Of a DNA stretch of 64,000 nucleotides, positions 48,667-60,571 are shown piece by piece; positions within the stretch are counted from its first letter, which is position 1; every line of letters starts with the position of its first letter. The position numbers and the translations under genes were made by a program. Origin of the DNA: Nicotiana tabacum (Eukaryota; Streptophyta; Magnoliopsida; Solanales; Solanaceae). The stretch lies in the NCBI RefSeq assembly GCF_000715075.1, contig NC_134082.1, forward strand, positions 104,758,399-104,822,398, in the 5' to 3' direction. Below the pieces are notes generated by a model. That model had not been told where the DNA came from and ran no database searches. It saw only the letters and a list, made by a program, of their open reading frames with translations.

Positions 48667-49234
48667 GATTGAACCTCAATCTTTACTTAATCTGAACAGA
48701 ATCCGAAAGTTTGGTATTTTTAGGGTTCTTAAAAATTCGATTTGGGATTTAACCATTTCTGGTCAGATTCGAGAAGAACCAAACATGACACAAGGGTGAG
48801 GGTAGCCTAGGGGTCATTTGGTGTCAGTTTAAAACAAATCTGAGCTTGTTCTTGTTTGGTCCGAATCTTCAAAAGAAGATTCGAGAAGCTCGGAACTGAT
48901 TCGAGCCAAACAAACAACAGATCCATACTCAGGATGACTAGGGGAAGCTATGGTGTTAACTAGGTGCTGATTGGTTTAGATCAGGTTTTCAGGCCAACCT
49001 TCGATTTAAGATTCGAAGGGTTGGGGCCTGATTCGAAGGAATCTAAGGTCATATTCGTGTAGGGGACGTTCAGAGGGTTCTGGGGTGTCAAGGTGGTGAC
49101 CGGCGGCGTTGATGCCGCCGGGTTTCAGGCGGTGGGGAATAGGGGCGGCTAGGGTTAGGAGTGGGGGTTTGGGGGACGATGATGAACAGTGTAGGAGGGG
49201 GGTGTTCAGTTAGGGGCCGGGGTAAGGCTTGGGA

Positions 49235-49242
49235 TTTATATA
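49235..49242 (-). promoter_or_regulatory. TATA box of the Ogre LTR promoter
   Basis: TATATAAA on the minus strand is followed by a region matching that downstream of 310-316 in the inverted LTR. Confidence 0.55.
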
Positions 49243-49968
49243 GGGGTGGGGTGGATTGGTATTGTCCGTTGGATCAAGTAGAATGGATGGCTAGGATCTA
49301 TTCACTTAACCAAACGATGTCGTTTGGTTTAAGTTGGGGGACGGGTTGAACCGGGGCAGTGGGTCGGGTAATGATCACGGGTTAGGGTGATGAGATCTCA
49401 GCCATTGGATGAATTGAATCCAACGGCCCTTGATGAAGGGTGATGAAACGTCGTCGTTTCGGTTTGTTTGATTTGGACCGGACATGGGGTTGTTGGTATT
49501 GGGCTGTGGGGGGGTTTAAAATGTTTTGGGCCTGGATTTTAATCCAGGTCCGATTTTGTACAACTTGTATTTTTTTTTTTTCTAATTTCATTATTAATTA
49601 ATAAAATCTTAATTAAAATTATAAAAACAAAATTACCCTTACAAGGATATTAATTACCTTTTTAACAACTATTAACACATAGACAACATTAATCACACAG
49701 TGGAACATAAAAAAAATAGAACAAATGCATATTTTTGTGATTTTATTTAAATTAACTTAATTAAATGCATACTTAAATCCTAGATATACATGAAACATGT
49801 ATTTTTATTTTTATTTTGTTTAATTATAACAAAGCAAATATTTTACGGACAAAACACAAACAATTAATAAACGCAACACAAATTCTAAAATTGCACACTA
49901 AAAGAAATTAGTTTTATTTTTGATTTATTTGGGAATAGTTTTCGTGAGGCAAAAATCACGTGCTCACA

Positions 49969-49981
49969 GCTGCCCCTCTTT
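49969..49981 (-). other. Polypurine tract, Ogre
   Basis: AAAGAGGGGCAGC on the minus strand directly precedes the TGTGAGCACGTG start of the 3' LTR. Confidence 0.82.
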
Positions 49982-50494
49982 GTGCGGAAACTCGAAGAGT
50001 TTTCGTGCAAAGATAAAGTGAGCGGATACGAGCGATTTTTGCCCGTTCGAATACTCCGTGAGAAGCATTTTTAGAAAGATTTGACCGAACCTCTGCTTCA
50101 AAGGTTTCCTACATATCCTTGGCTATAAAGGAATCAAGTCAATGTAGTTCGGGAAGTTTTGGGTAGCTGGGACTACCGTGGGACTGTGATGTTACTGCTG
50201 CTTCGTGCTGTTTTTTACTGCTTGCTGACCTCCTTATTACACCTTACTTTAAAGGAAATACAAAATTAAACTAGACTATGGTACATGAATTATAAAATCT
50301 TATCTAGATCATGCCCTTGCGTTTCTTGTTGTCTTAATATCTTGGTGACTCTTGGGCATTTGTCTTATTCCGTATTCCTTTTGGAACTCTTGTTGTTTCT
50401 TGCTGGGGACTTTGTTGGACTCCTCTGCTTTATTGATTCTAAGTGTGCTCCTTTTTTATATGAGCGGGCTTTTGATTTCAACACTTCAATTTCA
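49982..50494 (-). other. Ogre 3' untranslated region between polypurine tract and array
   Basis: No domain or convincing open frame is seen. It is non-coding sequence between pol and the 3' LTR, as is usual in Ogre. Confidence 0.6.
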
Positions 50495-51668
50495 TTCCCT
50501 CGTTCTTCAGGTGGGTGCCTTGACTGCTTCTTTTCTTTCTTCATCCTCATTCTCCAGGTGGACGCCTGACTTCTTTTTTTCTTCATCCTTATTCTCCAGG
50601 TGGACGCCTGACTTCTTTAATTCTTCATCCTCATTCTCCAGTTGGACGCCTGACTTCTTCTTTTCTCATCCTCATTCTCCAGGTGGATGCCTGACTTCTT
50701 CAATTCTTCATCCTCATTCTCCAGGTGGACGCCTGACTTCTTCAATTCTTCATCCTCATTCTCCAGGTGGACGCATGACTTCTTCTTTTCTTCATCCTCA
50801 TTCTCCAGGTGGACACCTGACTTCTTTAATTCTTCATTCTCATTCTCCAGGTGGACGCCTGACTTCTTCTTTTTCTCATCCTCATTCTCCAGGTGGACGC
50901 CTGACTTCTTTAATTCTTCATCCTCATTCTCCAGGTGGACGCCTGATTTCTTCAATTTCTTCATCCTCATTCTCCAGGTGGACGCCTGACTTCTTTAATT
51001 CTCATCCTCATTCTCCAGGTGGACGCCTGACTTATTCAATTCTTATCCTCATTCTCCAGGTGGACGCCTGACTTCTTCAATTTCTTCATCCTCATTCTCC
51101 AGGTGGACGCCTGACTTTTTCAATTATCATCCTCATTCTCCAGGTGGACGCCTGACTTCTTCAATTCTTATCCTCATTCTCCAGGGGGACGCCTGACTTC
51201 TTCAATTTCTTCATCCCCATTCTCCAGGTGGACGCCTGACTTCTTCAATTCTCATCCTCATTCTCCAGGTGGACGCCTGACTTCTTTTCTCATCCTCATT
51301 CTCCAGGTGGACGCCTGACTTCTTTTTTCATTCCCTCGTTCTTCAGGTGGGTGCCTTGACTGTTTCTTTTCTTTCTTCATCCTCATTCTCCAGGTGGACG
51401 CCTGACTTCTTCAATTTTTCATCCTCATTCTCCAGGTGGACGCCTGACTTCTTCTTTTCTTTATCCTCATTCTCCAGGTGGACGCCTGACTTCTTTAATT
51501 CTCATCCTCATTCTCCAGGTGGACGCCTGACTTCTTTTTTTCTCATCCTCATTCTCCAGGTGGACGCCTGACTTCTTTAATTCTTCATCCTCATTCTCCA
51601 GGTGGACGCCTGACTTCTTCTTTTTCTCATCCTCATTCTCCAGGTGGACGCCTGACTTCTTTTAATTC
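50495..51668 (-). repeat. Tandem array, about 26 units of about 42 bp, in Ogre 3' UTR
   Basis: The plus-strand core TCTCCAGGTGGACGCCTGAC recurs about 26 times with spacers of varied length (TTCTTTAATTCTTCATCCTCA and shorter forms). A distinct leader (ATTCCCTCGTTCTTCAGG with GTGGGTGCCTTGACTG) occurs at about 50495 and again at about 51329, which splits the array into two blocks. On the element's sense strand the repeat can be read as 14-residue units like GVHLENEDEELKKS (open over 50970-50617). Arrays in this place are known in Ogre/Tat elements and can seed satellites. Confidence 0.9.
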
Positions 51669-52994
51669 TATCGGGTATTCCCTGATACAAATATTATACT
51701 TGCCCCTGTTTTAAATCAAAGAAAACTCCGTTAGTTTAAAGAAGGGTGGTTTGCTGTGGTATTCTTGCAGATGGTGATGCTTCTCTTTGTCTCTCTTTAT
51801 TGCTTCGGAATGGTTGAAAAGACTGTTTTGTCTTTGTAATTGATCCTTGACTATAGGATTCCTCTCTGTATGTTTTCCTTCAAATCCTTTTAACTGTAAT
51901 CATATTCCCCTTCTGACTTTGCTGATCCACTTTTGATTTCACCTTGTTTACACCCATATTTTATCTCCTACCTTTCGTGGCTGTATTTTGTAACCTTGAA
52001 TCTTGGTAGTATACCTTGACACTCCTTCTTATTTGTTTGGAATAAAACTTATCTCAAAGTTTGGAGAAAGTAAGATTATTAGTAGCGAAATACGCTGATT
52101 TCGACAATTATAGAATGAAAAGAAAAATCCAATTTTTGGACGACTGTTGGAAAGAATAAAGGACTTATCTGATTGGAATTACTGGCACCAATGATCAAGG
52201 TATGCATTTTGGATTAATCAACCCAGTCTTTTAATCAATCTCTTTTCAATTGTCTCATTTTGGTTTTTCCCCAAAATTTCCGTAATCCAACTTCATTTTT
52301 CATTTCACAGGCCTGTTGGACTTTTAATATCTCAAAGAGTTTTCATCGATAAAACTTCCTCATTTGTTCATTTCTTCACTTTCTTTTTGCCTTATGGTGC
52401 CTACGAAGGTTTTCACCAATAAGACTCTCTCATTTTACTTTTCTCTCAACTTCCTTCGCCTTATGGTGCCCGTGTGGGTTTTCACCTATAAGACTCTCTC
52501 ATTTTTACTTTTTTTTTTTCTTGTTTGTACCAGAATGTTATGAACCACTTTATTTGCTTGCCTCAGCATTTTTCCAAGATTGATCGAAAGGTCTTTTTGG
52601 TATGGGGTTAGAAATGGAAAAGGTATTAAAAGCTAAATAGCTTTGGTATGGGTTTAAAGTTACAACTCTTGGAATCCTTTCTTATTTCCAACACGATTCC
52701 TGCCCCAGTTTCTTGATTGGGGTCTCTTAATGTTTTTTTTCCGTGCACATTGTGCATGTGGTGCACCCTATGACCGAGCCGTGAGGCGCCTACGTATCCT
52801 TCTTTGAGGAATCAGGTCAAACGTAGTTCACTAATAATAGTGATGATTTTTTTTTTTATTGATTCCAAGAGAGGGTAGGAAAGAAACAAGTATGGCTCAA
52901 AGGGGAAGCAAATGGTATAGTGTTTGGATAGCAGAATAAATTGCCTTTGTCATTTCAATCTTCTAAATAGTGCTAAATACAAACATTCAAAAAG
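51669..52994 (-). other. Ogre 3' untranslated region between array and pol
   Basis: No coding potential is seen. It includes a 69-bp direct duplication (units at 52389 and 52458, GCCTTATGGTGCC...GACTCTCTCATTTT) and a more diverged third copy just before it. Confidence 0.6.
52389..52510. repeat. 69-bp tandem duplication in Ogre 3' UTR
   Basis: GCCTTATGGTGCC followed by GGTTTTCACC and AAGACTCTCTCATTTT is found twice with a 69-bp period. A partial, more diverged copy precedes it. Confidence 0.7.
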
Positions 52995-55900
52995 TTATGC
53001 ATAATATCTCTTTACCGCGTCAGAATTGATCGCCATATCTATGCATTTGCCTTCAATATCTGTTAAACATAGTGCACCATTCGATAATACTCTGGTCACA
53101 ATGAATGGTCCTTGCCAATTCGGGGCAAATTTGCCTTTTGCTTCAACCTGATGTGGAAGAATACGTTTCAGCACATGCTGACCTACTTCAAACTTCCGGG
53201 GACACACTTTTTGTTGTATGCTCTTTCTATTCTTCTTTGATATAATTGACCATGGCATACTGCGGTCAATCGTTTTTCGTCAATCAAGTTTAACTGTTCT
53301 AGACGGGTTTTGACCCATTCATCATCATCAATCTTTGCTTCGGCGATGATCCGAAGGGAAGGAATCTCAATTTCTGCAGGAATTACTGCTTCAGTGTCGT
53401 ATACCAACAAATAAGGAGTTGCTCCTACTGAAGTGCGAACAGTAGTGCGGTATCCCAATAATGCAAATGGTAGCTTTTCATGTCATTGTTTTGAACCTTC
53501 TATCATTTTCCGAAGTATCTTCTTTATGTTTTTGTTGGCTGCTTCTACTGCTCCATTCGCCTTGGGCCGATATGAGGTAGAGTTACGATGTGTAATCTTA
53601 AACTGTTGACATACTTCCTTCATTAAGTTGCTGTTAAGATTAGCACTGTTATCTGTGATGATCACCTTCGGGATTCCGAATCGACATATGATATTTGAAT
53701 GGACAAAATCGACCACAGCTTTCTTGGTCACTGATTTGAATGTCTTGGCCTCAACCCATTTGGTAAAATAATCAATAGCTACCAGAATGAATCTGTGTCC
53801 ATTGGATGCTGCCGGCTCAATTGGTCCAATCACATCCATGCCCCAAGCAACGAAAGGCCATGGTGCCGACATTGTGTGCAACTCGGATGGTGGAGAATGA
53901 ATCAAATCTCCGTGTATTTGGCATTGATGACACTTGCGTACAAAACTGATACAATCTCGCTCCATGGTAAGCCAATAGTAACCGGCTCGGAGGATTTTCT
54001 TTGCCAACACATATCCACTCATGTGGGGTCCGCAAACTCCCGAATGTACTTCAGACATGACAGTTGTAGCTTGTCTGGCATCTATGCATCTTAATAATCC
54101 GAGATCTGGTGTTCTTTTATACAAAACTCCTCCGCTTAAGAAGAATCCATTTGCCAGTCGCCTTATGGTTCTCTTTTGATCTCCTGTGGCTTGTGCGGGA
54201 TATATACCCATCCTGATATATTCCTTGATGTCGTGGAACCATGGTTCTCCATCAAATTCTTCCTCAACCACATTGCAATAAGCGTGCTGATTGTGGACTT
54301 GAATATGTATTGGATCTACATAAGCTTTGTCCGGATGGTGCAGCATTGATGCTAGGGTAGCCAATGCATCGGCAACCTCATTATGGATTCTTGGAATATG
54401 TTGGAATTCCACTGATTGAAACCGCTGACAAAGATCATGTAGACATTGTCGGTATGGTATGAGCTTCAAGTCTCGGGTTTCCCATTCTCCTTGAATTTGA
54501 TGTACCAAAAGATCCGAATCTCCCATGACTAAGATTTCTCGGATACCCATGTCCGCGGCTAGCCTTAACCCCAAAATACAAGCTTCATATTCAGCCATAT
54601 TATTGGTGCAATAAAATCGTAATTGAGCCGTAACAGGATAGTGATGCCCTGTTTCAGAAATGACTACAGCTCCTATTCCGACTCCTTTCATGTTAGCGGC
54701 TCCATCGAAGAAAAGTTTCCAACCAGGTTTTTCAATTTGTTCCGCCTCGTCGATATGCATTGTTTCTTCATTAGGAAAATAAGTCTTTAACGGCTCATAT
54801 TCCTCATCGACCGGGTTTTCGGCTAAATGATCGGCCAGTGCTTGAGCCTTCATTGCAGTTCGAGTCACATAGATGATGTCGAATTCTGTGAGTAGTATCT
54901 GCCACTTTGCAAGTCTTCCTGTTGGCATAGGCTTTTGAAAAATGTATTTCAATGGATCCAACCGAGAAATGAGGTAGGTAGTGTAGGATGACAAATAGTG
55001 TTTCAATTTTTGAGCTACCCATGTTAGGGCGCAACATGTCCTTTCCAGATGAGTATACTTAACCTCATAAGCTGTGAACTTCTTGCTAAGGTAGTAGATG
55101 GCCTGTTCTTTTCTGCCAGTGAGGTCATGTTGCCCCAATACACAACCAAATGAATTCTCCAAAACCGTTAAGTAAAGAATCAAAGGTCTTCCTGGCTCTG
55201 GCGGGACCAACACGGGTGGTTTCGACAAGTATCCTTTTATCTTATCAAACGCTTCTTGACACTCATCAGTCCATTTGACCGTAGCATCCTTTTTCAACAA
55301 TTTGAAAATTGGCTCACAGGTTGTTGTGAGCTGAGCTATAAACCTGCTGATATAATTTAACCTTCCCAACAAACTCATTACTTCAGTTTTGTTTCTTGGG
55401 GGTGGCAGTTCTTGGATGGCTTTGATCTTTGATGGGTCTAGCTCGATGCCTCGTCGACTGACTATGAATCCCAGCAACTTTCCGGATGGAACTCCAAATG
55501 CGCACTTGGCAGGGTTAAGCTTGAGGTTGTACCTGCGAAGTCTTAAGAAGAACTTCCTCAAATCCCCAACGTGGTCGGCATGATGCTTTGATTTTATGAT
55601 CACATCGTCCACGTATACCTCAATCTCCTTGTGTATCATATCATGAAACACTGTGGTCATTGCTCTCATATAGGTTGCTCCGGCGTTCTTTAAACCGAAT
55701 GGCATTACCCGGTAGCAATAAGTTCCCCATGGTGTGATGAATGCCGTCTTTTCTGCATCTTCTTCATCCATTAGAATTTGATGATATCCGGCATAACAAT
55801 CCACGAAAGACCCTATATCATGCTTGGCACAATTGTCGATCAAAATATGGATATTGGGTAATGGGAAATTATCCTTTGGACTTGCTTTGTTGAGATTGCG

Positions 55901-56471
55901 ATAGTCGACGCATACTCTAATTTTGTCGTCTTTCTTTGGTACAGGAACGATATTAGCTAACCAAACAGGATATCGAGTGACTCGAATGACCTTTGCTTCC
56001 AATTGTTTGGTGATTTCTTCCTTAATTCTCATACTCATATCAGGCTTGAATTTTCTCAGCCTCTGCTTGACAGGAGGCACCGTTGGATCGGTGGGTAATT
56101 TGTGGACCACTAAATCAGTGCTCAAGCCCGGCATGTCGTCATACGACCATGCAAAAACATCTTTGAATTCTATGAGTGCTTTAATTAAATCCTCTCGGAT
56201 TTTTGGCTCGAGATGGACACTTATTTTAGTTTCCCGGACATTACTCGTGTCCCCTATATTGACGTCCTCGGTATCATTCAAGTTAGGTTTGATTTTTTCC
56301 TCAAAGTGAATTAACTCTTTACTAATCTCTTCAAAAACCTCATCTTCATCATATTCTGATTCATAATCACAATATATTTCTTGAATTATTACTTCGGAAC
56401 CAGATTGATTTTTAAGACTGGGCTGAGGATTCCTCATGCATGCCATATCACTAGAGCCAGCGTAAAAGGAA
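52995..56471 (-). pseudogene. Ogre pol: RT, RNase H, second RNase H, integrase (exon 2)
   Basis: After the intron the frame opens at 56471; its first internal Met is at 56446 and it runs 987 codons to a TGA at 53485-53483. Residues counted from that Met: RT about 120-330 with YVDD at 278-281; a degenerate first RNase H at about 420-500; a second RNase H (FFDGAANMKG, NNMAEYEA, GDSDL, EVADALA) at about 580-710; integrase with CHQCQ, then D, D, E in WGMDVIGP, IITDN and GAVEAAN. The TGA stands where Trp is expected. The frame then continues (GYRTTVRTSVGATPYLL) to a one-base shift near 53200, and the tail (KRILPHQVEAKGKFAPNWQG) ends at 52995. Apart from these two lesions it is intact, so the element is young. 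Confidence 0.92.
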
Positions 56472-56653
56472 CTGTATAGGAAAGAAGAAAAAGAAAAGAA
56501 AACTATCAGGAATGATAATAAAAAGGAAACTGCTTTTTATTGGATGATGAAAGATAACAAGGTTTGCACACTTCAAACAAACTGTAAGATAAACTTTGGG
56601 ATTACAACCTTGAAATAACCCAAACAAACTGAAAGAAAATCAAAATAAACTAC
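56472..56653 (-). other. Putative Ogre intron between protease and RT
   Basis: The minus strand has TTG|GTAGTT at 56654/56653 and a strong pyrimidine tract ending CCTATACAG at 56472. Removing these 182 bases skips the TAG that ends the protease frame and joins it in phase to the RT frame (KESC-SFYAGSSDMAC). An intron at this place is a known hallmark of Ogre. Confidence 0.8.
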
Positions 56654-58077
56654 CAAGACTCCTTTCGAATTGGGAGAGGAGTGGCTTTCCAATTATTGAG
56701 CTTTGTTTCTGGTCCAACGAATTGAACTTCTGCGTTGCTACACCCTTCTCCGCCTTCCAACATATTCACATCACTAAACAATTTCTCGAACCTTTCAATT
56801 AATTCCTCCTCAGGATTGACCTGGGATTTAGGAATTGTTGTTATCGGGCGATTTTTAGCACCGTTCTTGACAAAAGACTTCGACAGCTGTGGTACTGGTT
56901 TTGGAAGAACCCATGCTTGGTGTTTCAACTTCCTTGCCCTTATCACGTCATTGGCGGTAGGTGTGAACCCTAAACCGAATGTTCCCCAGTTCTCGGGGAG
57001 AGATACTGGTTGTACAATTCCTTGCAGAGATAAGCCCAGACCTTTGCCGGGTATAAAGCCATTCTTCAGCATTTCATAAGCTACCATGACTGATGCAGAG
57101 GATATCTTTGGATTCGAAAGGTGTTTCCCTTCTGGAATTTTCCCTACCGACACCGTGTCGGACACTTGGTATACCCATGGTCCTTGGTCAATTTCTGTTC
57201 TCTCGACCGGTACAATGGTGTTGTTGTGAGCATTTAAACTTTCTTCTCCATGCACGACTATTTCTTGATGGTCCCATTCAAACTTGACAGCCTGATGTAG
57301 TGTTGACGGGACTGCTTTAGCAGCATGGATCCATGGTCGACCCAACAACAAGTTGTAAGAAACAATCATGTCCAACACTTGAAATTCCATTGTGAATTCA
57401 ACTGGCCCTATAGTTAGTTCCAATACTATGTCGCCAAATGAATCTCTGCTTCCACCGTCAAATCCTCGTACGCAGATACTATTTTTTTGGATCCTCTCCT
57501 CTTTAATTTTTAATTTGTTCAAAGTGGAGAGAGGGCATATGTTTGCACTGGACCCATTGTCAACCAATACCCGGGTTACTACGGAGTTTTCACATTTCAC
57601 GGTGAGGTAAAGAGCTCTGTTGTGCTCGGTACCTTCCACAGGTAATTCATCATCAGCAAATGTAATTCTGTTTGTCTCAAAGATTCCGTTGGCTATTTTT
57701 CCCAAATGATTTACAGATATCTTTTCAGGAACATGAGCTTCATTCAGGATTTTCATCAATGCCAGATGGTGTTCCTCTGAATGGATCAGTAATGACAACA
57801 ATGAAATTTGAGCGGGGGTCTTCTTTAATTGATCCACAACAGAATAATCATGGAGTTTCATTCTTCTTAAAAACTCCTCCGCCTCTTCTTCCGTCACAGC
57901 TCTCTTTGTTGGCATTGGATTGTTTTTATTTTTTCTCAGCTCTTCGGGAGTAAAACATCTTCCCGAACGAGTCAAGCCTTGCACCTCACACACTTCTTCC
58001 TTGATTTCTTTGCCCTTGTACATTACGGTCACCCGTTCATAGTTCCATGGGATGGTTTTGTTGTTGATGATCGGCAT
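56654..58077 (-). CDS. Ogre protease region with G-patch (exon 1, 3' part)
   Basis: The frame from ATG at 58077 is open for 475 codons to the TAG at 56652-56650, which lies in the putative intron. An aspartic protease is shown by LVDNGSSANI (catalytic Asp at residue 173) and LLGRPWIH (about 245-251). A G-patch-like glycine block (KNGFIPGKGLGLSLQG) lies at about 338-353. In the family this protease matures the polyprotein. It is in the same frame as gag upstream, separated by one TAG at 58080-58078, so in an intact element it is the continuation of gag and the ATG is probably not a real start. Confidence 0.85.
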
Positions 58078-60069
58078 CTAGATTACAGGTGCAATAATAA
58101 CCTGATCTGTACGTGCTCCTTCCACGAATACAACGGGTTTGTTAGCAACCCCTGGTACTATCACTTTCGGCCTTTCTTGTTTTGCGGCAACTTTGCTCGA
58201 TAACCCCTCATCGACTATCATAGACGGTTCATCACCATTTTTGTTCTGTTTAGACACCGGCTTCTCCTCCATTAACTGCTTATCTGGCTTGGTTTCATGA
58301 GACTTGATCATCATGACAGTTTGTGACGGCTTCTTTGTCTCTCCATCAGCTTGTATGATTTCTATCATGTTAGCCTCTTGATGGGCTGGCATTGGATTTC
58401 TATTGATATTTGGAGCTTCGGGGGTTTGAACCTCGATTTTATTAGTATCAATCAGCTCTTGTATTGCATTTTTCAAATGCCAACATTTCTCCGTATCATG
58501 GCCTGGTGCACCGGAGCAATATTCACAGCTAATGGTGTAGTCCAAATTCTTTGGAGGAGGATTGGGTAGTTTGGATTGTATTGGTCTCAGCATGTCTAGC
58601 TGTCTCAACCTGTGGAACAGACTAGTGTAAGACTCTCCTAATGGAGTGTAAGTTTTCTTTTTCTGTTCCTTTTCTCCCCTGAATGCTGGCCTAGGCCTGA
58701 AACCTGGTCCGGGATAGGCTCGTGGGTAAGTATTTGGTGTGATAGAAGCACGCCAATGAGGCTCTGAAGGGTGATAGTAATGTTGGGATGAATCAAGGTG
58801 GTAAGCTGATTGGCGAGGTCATTGCTGATTATAGTAAAGCGGTGAACCTCTGGGTCCCGGCCAAATTCCTGAATCAATTACTGCTGCTTCCTCCCTTTTC
58901 TTTCTTCCGATTCCTCCTACCCCGCCTTGAATAGCTTGAGTAGTTGCTTTAATTGCTGAATAGCTCATGATTTTATTTGTTTTGAGGCCTTCTTCCACCA
59001 TACCTCCCATCTTTACTACCTCGTTGAATGATTTTCCAACCGCTGAAACCAAATGGGCATAGTAAGTTGGTTTCAAGGCTTGGAGGAAGTAATGTACCAT
59101 TTCGCTCTCCTTCATAGGAGGATCCACTCTTGCTGCCTGTTCTCTCCACCGAAAACCATACTCTCTGAAACTTTCATTGTGTTTCTTTTCAAATTTGGTC
59201 AAAGATAATCGATCTGGGATGATTTCCAGATTGTATTGGAAATGGTATGCGAATGCCTGTGCCAGGTCATCCCAGGTGTACCATCTTCCATGGTCCTGGC
59301 GTGTATACCACTCCAAAGCTGATCCGCTTAAACTTTGACTGAAGTAAGCCATCAATAATTCATCCTTTCCCCCAGCTCCTCGCATCTTGCTACAGAAACC
59401 CCTTAAGTGGGCTACTGGGTCGCCGTGCCCGCTGTATAGGTCAAATTTGGGCATCTTGAAGCCAACTGGCAATTGTACATTAGGGAATAAGCATAAATCT
59501 TTGTATGCTACACTGACTTGCCCACCTAATCCCCGCATGTCTCGGAACGACTGTTCTAGACTTTTGACCTTCCTGAACATCTCTTCTTGTTCAGCATTTT
59601 TGGCTGGCTTGTCAATTTCGGTTGGGAGATCAAACCGAGGAGCAGTTGAATTGATTTCGGAGGCTTTGAAGGTGGGCTCCGGGGGGTAATATTGGTTGTC
59701 TTGGGCCTGAAATGTAGGCTCACTAGGAGATTTGTGAAATGTAGCAGGGGAAGGTGCTACGAAAATAGGAGTCATAGGTGGAGGAAGGTACGGAACTAGT
59801 TTTGGAGGTGGAGACTGTGGTGTCTGAGAGGTGGTGCCTCGGTAGTGCTGATAAATGGGGAAACTTGGGGATAATTCAGTGGTGATATTATCCTGAGTTT
59901 GGGTCATTGATGGAGCAGGGTTATTTGGGTAAGATGGGGGTAACTGTCCTGTAGACCAAGCTTGGTACATTTCAGCCATTTGCTGCTTGAGCTTAAACAT
60001 CTCTTCTTTCATTTTTCCGATATCCATCTCTTCTATCTCCATACCTGTGTCAACATCTGGGATAGACAT
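58078..60069 (-). pseudogene. Ogre gag with two in-frame stops
   Basis: The ATG at 60069 opens MSIPDVDTGMEIEEMDIGKM. A short coiled coil at residues 15-40, a Pro-rich stretch, and the capsid core (FDLYSGHGDPVAHLRGF to YFLQALKPTYYAHL, about residues 210-345) follow. A TGA at 58821-58819 follows YYNQQ. The same frame then carries on to the nucleocapsid cysteine motif CEYCSGAPGHDTEKC (about 58524-58480) and ends at TAG 58080-58078, directly before the protease. The spacing shows all three segments are in one frame. The two stops fit TGG-to-TGA and CAG-to-TAG changes, so the ancestor probably had one gag-pro frame. Confidence 0.88.
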
Positions 60070-60571
60070 ACTTTCGGGTATTGGTCCTTTTGATCTTGTG
60101 TGATAGTGATAATATGCCAGTATACTCTTTAGAGAAACTAACTGCTTGAATTCTGGAAATGAACAAACTTGTTAGTTTTGAGAGTTTAACACATATATAA
60201 TCACACGTTGAGATGTAATGCTCCTAGACAAATAATCCCTTTCTATTATGCATTCGCTCGGCTGCTTGTGTCGTCCCAGCTTTCTTGAAATTTTTATTGT
60301 TATTCACTTTTATTTATTATATATATCTTTTATTATGGTGGTCGAATCTTAGAGATTGCCTATGTATCATGCCTCACATGAATCAGACCTTGCGTAGTTC
60401 GGACCAAAGGCAATCACTTTTATTCATTACACAAAGATGGAATTACATTTGAAAACTTTAAGAAAATGGCTTGAAAACACACACTTAAATCAAAATAAAA
60501 AAATACAATTCTTAACATCTCACAACGTGCCCCACTTTCCACTTTTGTTTGTCAAACATTGGATTATTTGC
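60070..60571 (-). other. Ogre spacer between ORF1 and gag
   Basis: It is AT-rich with no open frame in the sense direction. It may hold the gag leader. The plus-strand frame at 60437-60637 is antisense and not considered real. Confidence 0.5.

Larger units (their letters stand above)
45334..49968 (-). repeat. Complete Ogre LTR (3' LTR)
   Basis: On the plus strand it runs from TGTCGCACCTCC to ACGTGCTCACA; in element orientation it starts TGTGAGCACGTG, including a CACGTG G-box (49957-49962). It holds a minus-strand TATA box at 49242-49235, the 46-bp hairpin at 48621-48666 and the 28-bp palindrome at 48136-48163. No genes; short open frames are fortuitous. Confidence 0.92.

Noticed and set aside
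50352..51571. Plus-strand open frames of up to 239 codons with Ser/Pro/Gly-rich repeats
   Set aside because: They are antisense readings of the 42-bp array; no start context, domain or conservation beyond the repeat.
50495..51668. CRISPR-like array of repeats and spacers
   Set aside because: Spacers are near-identical T-rich variants, not unique; the array lies in the 3' UTR of a plant retrotransposon.
53795..54094. Plus-strand frames inside Ogre pol (also 55923-56309, 56735-57079, 57672-57953)
   Set aside because: Antisense shadows of the conserved minus-strand coding region.
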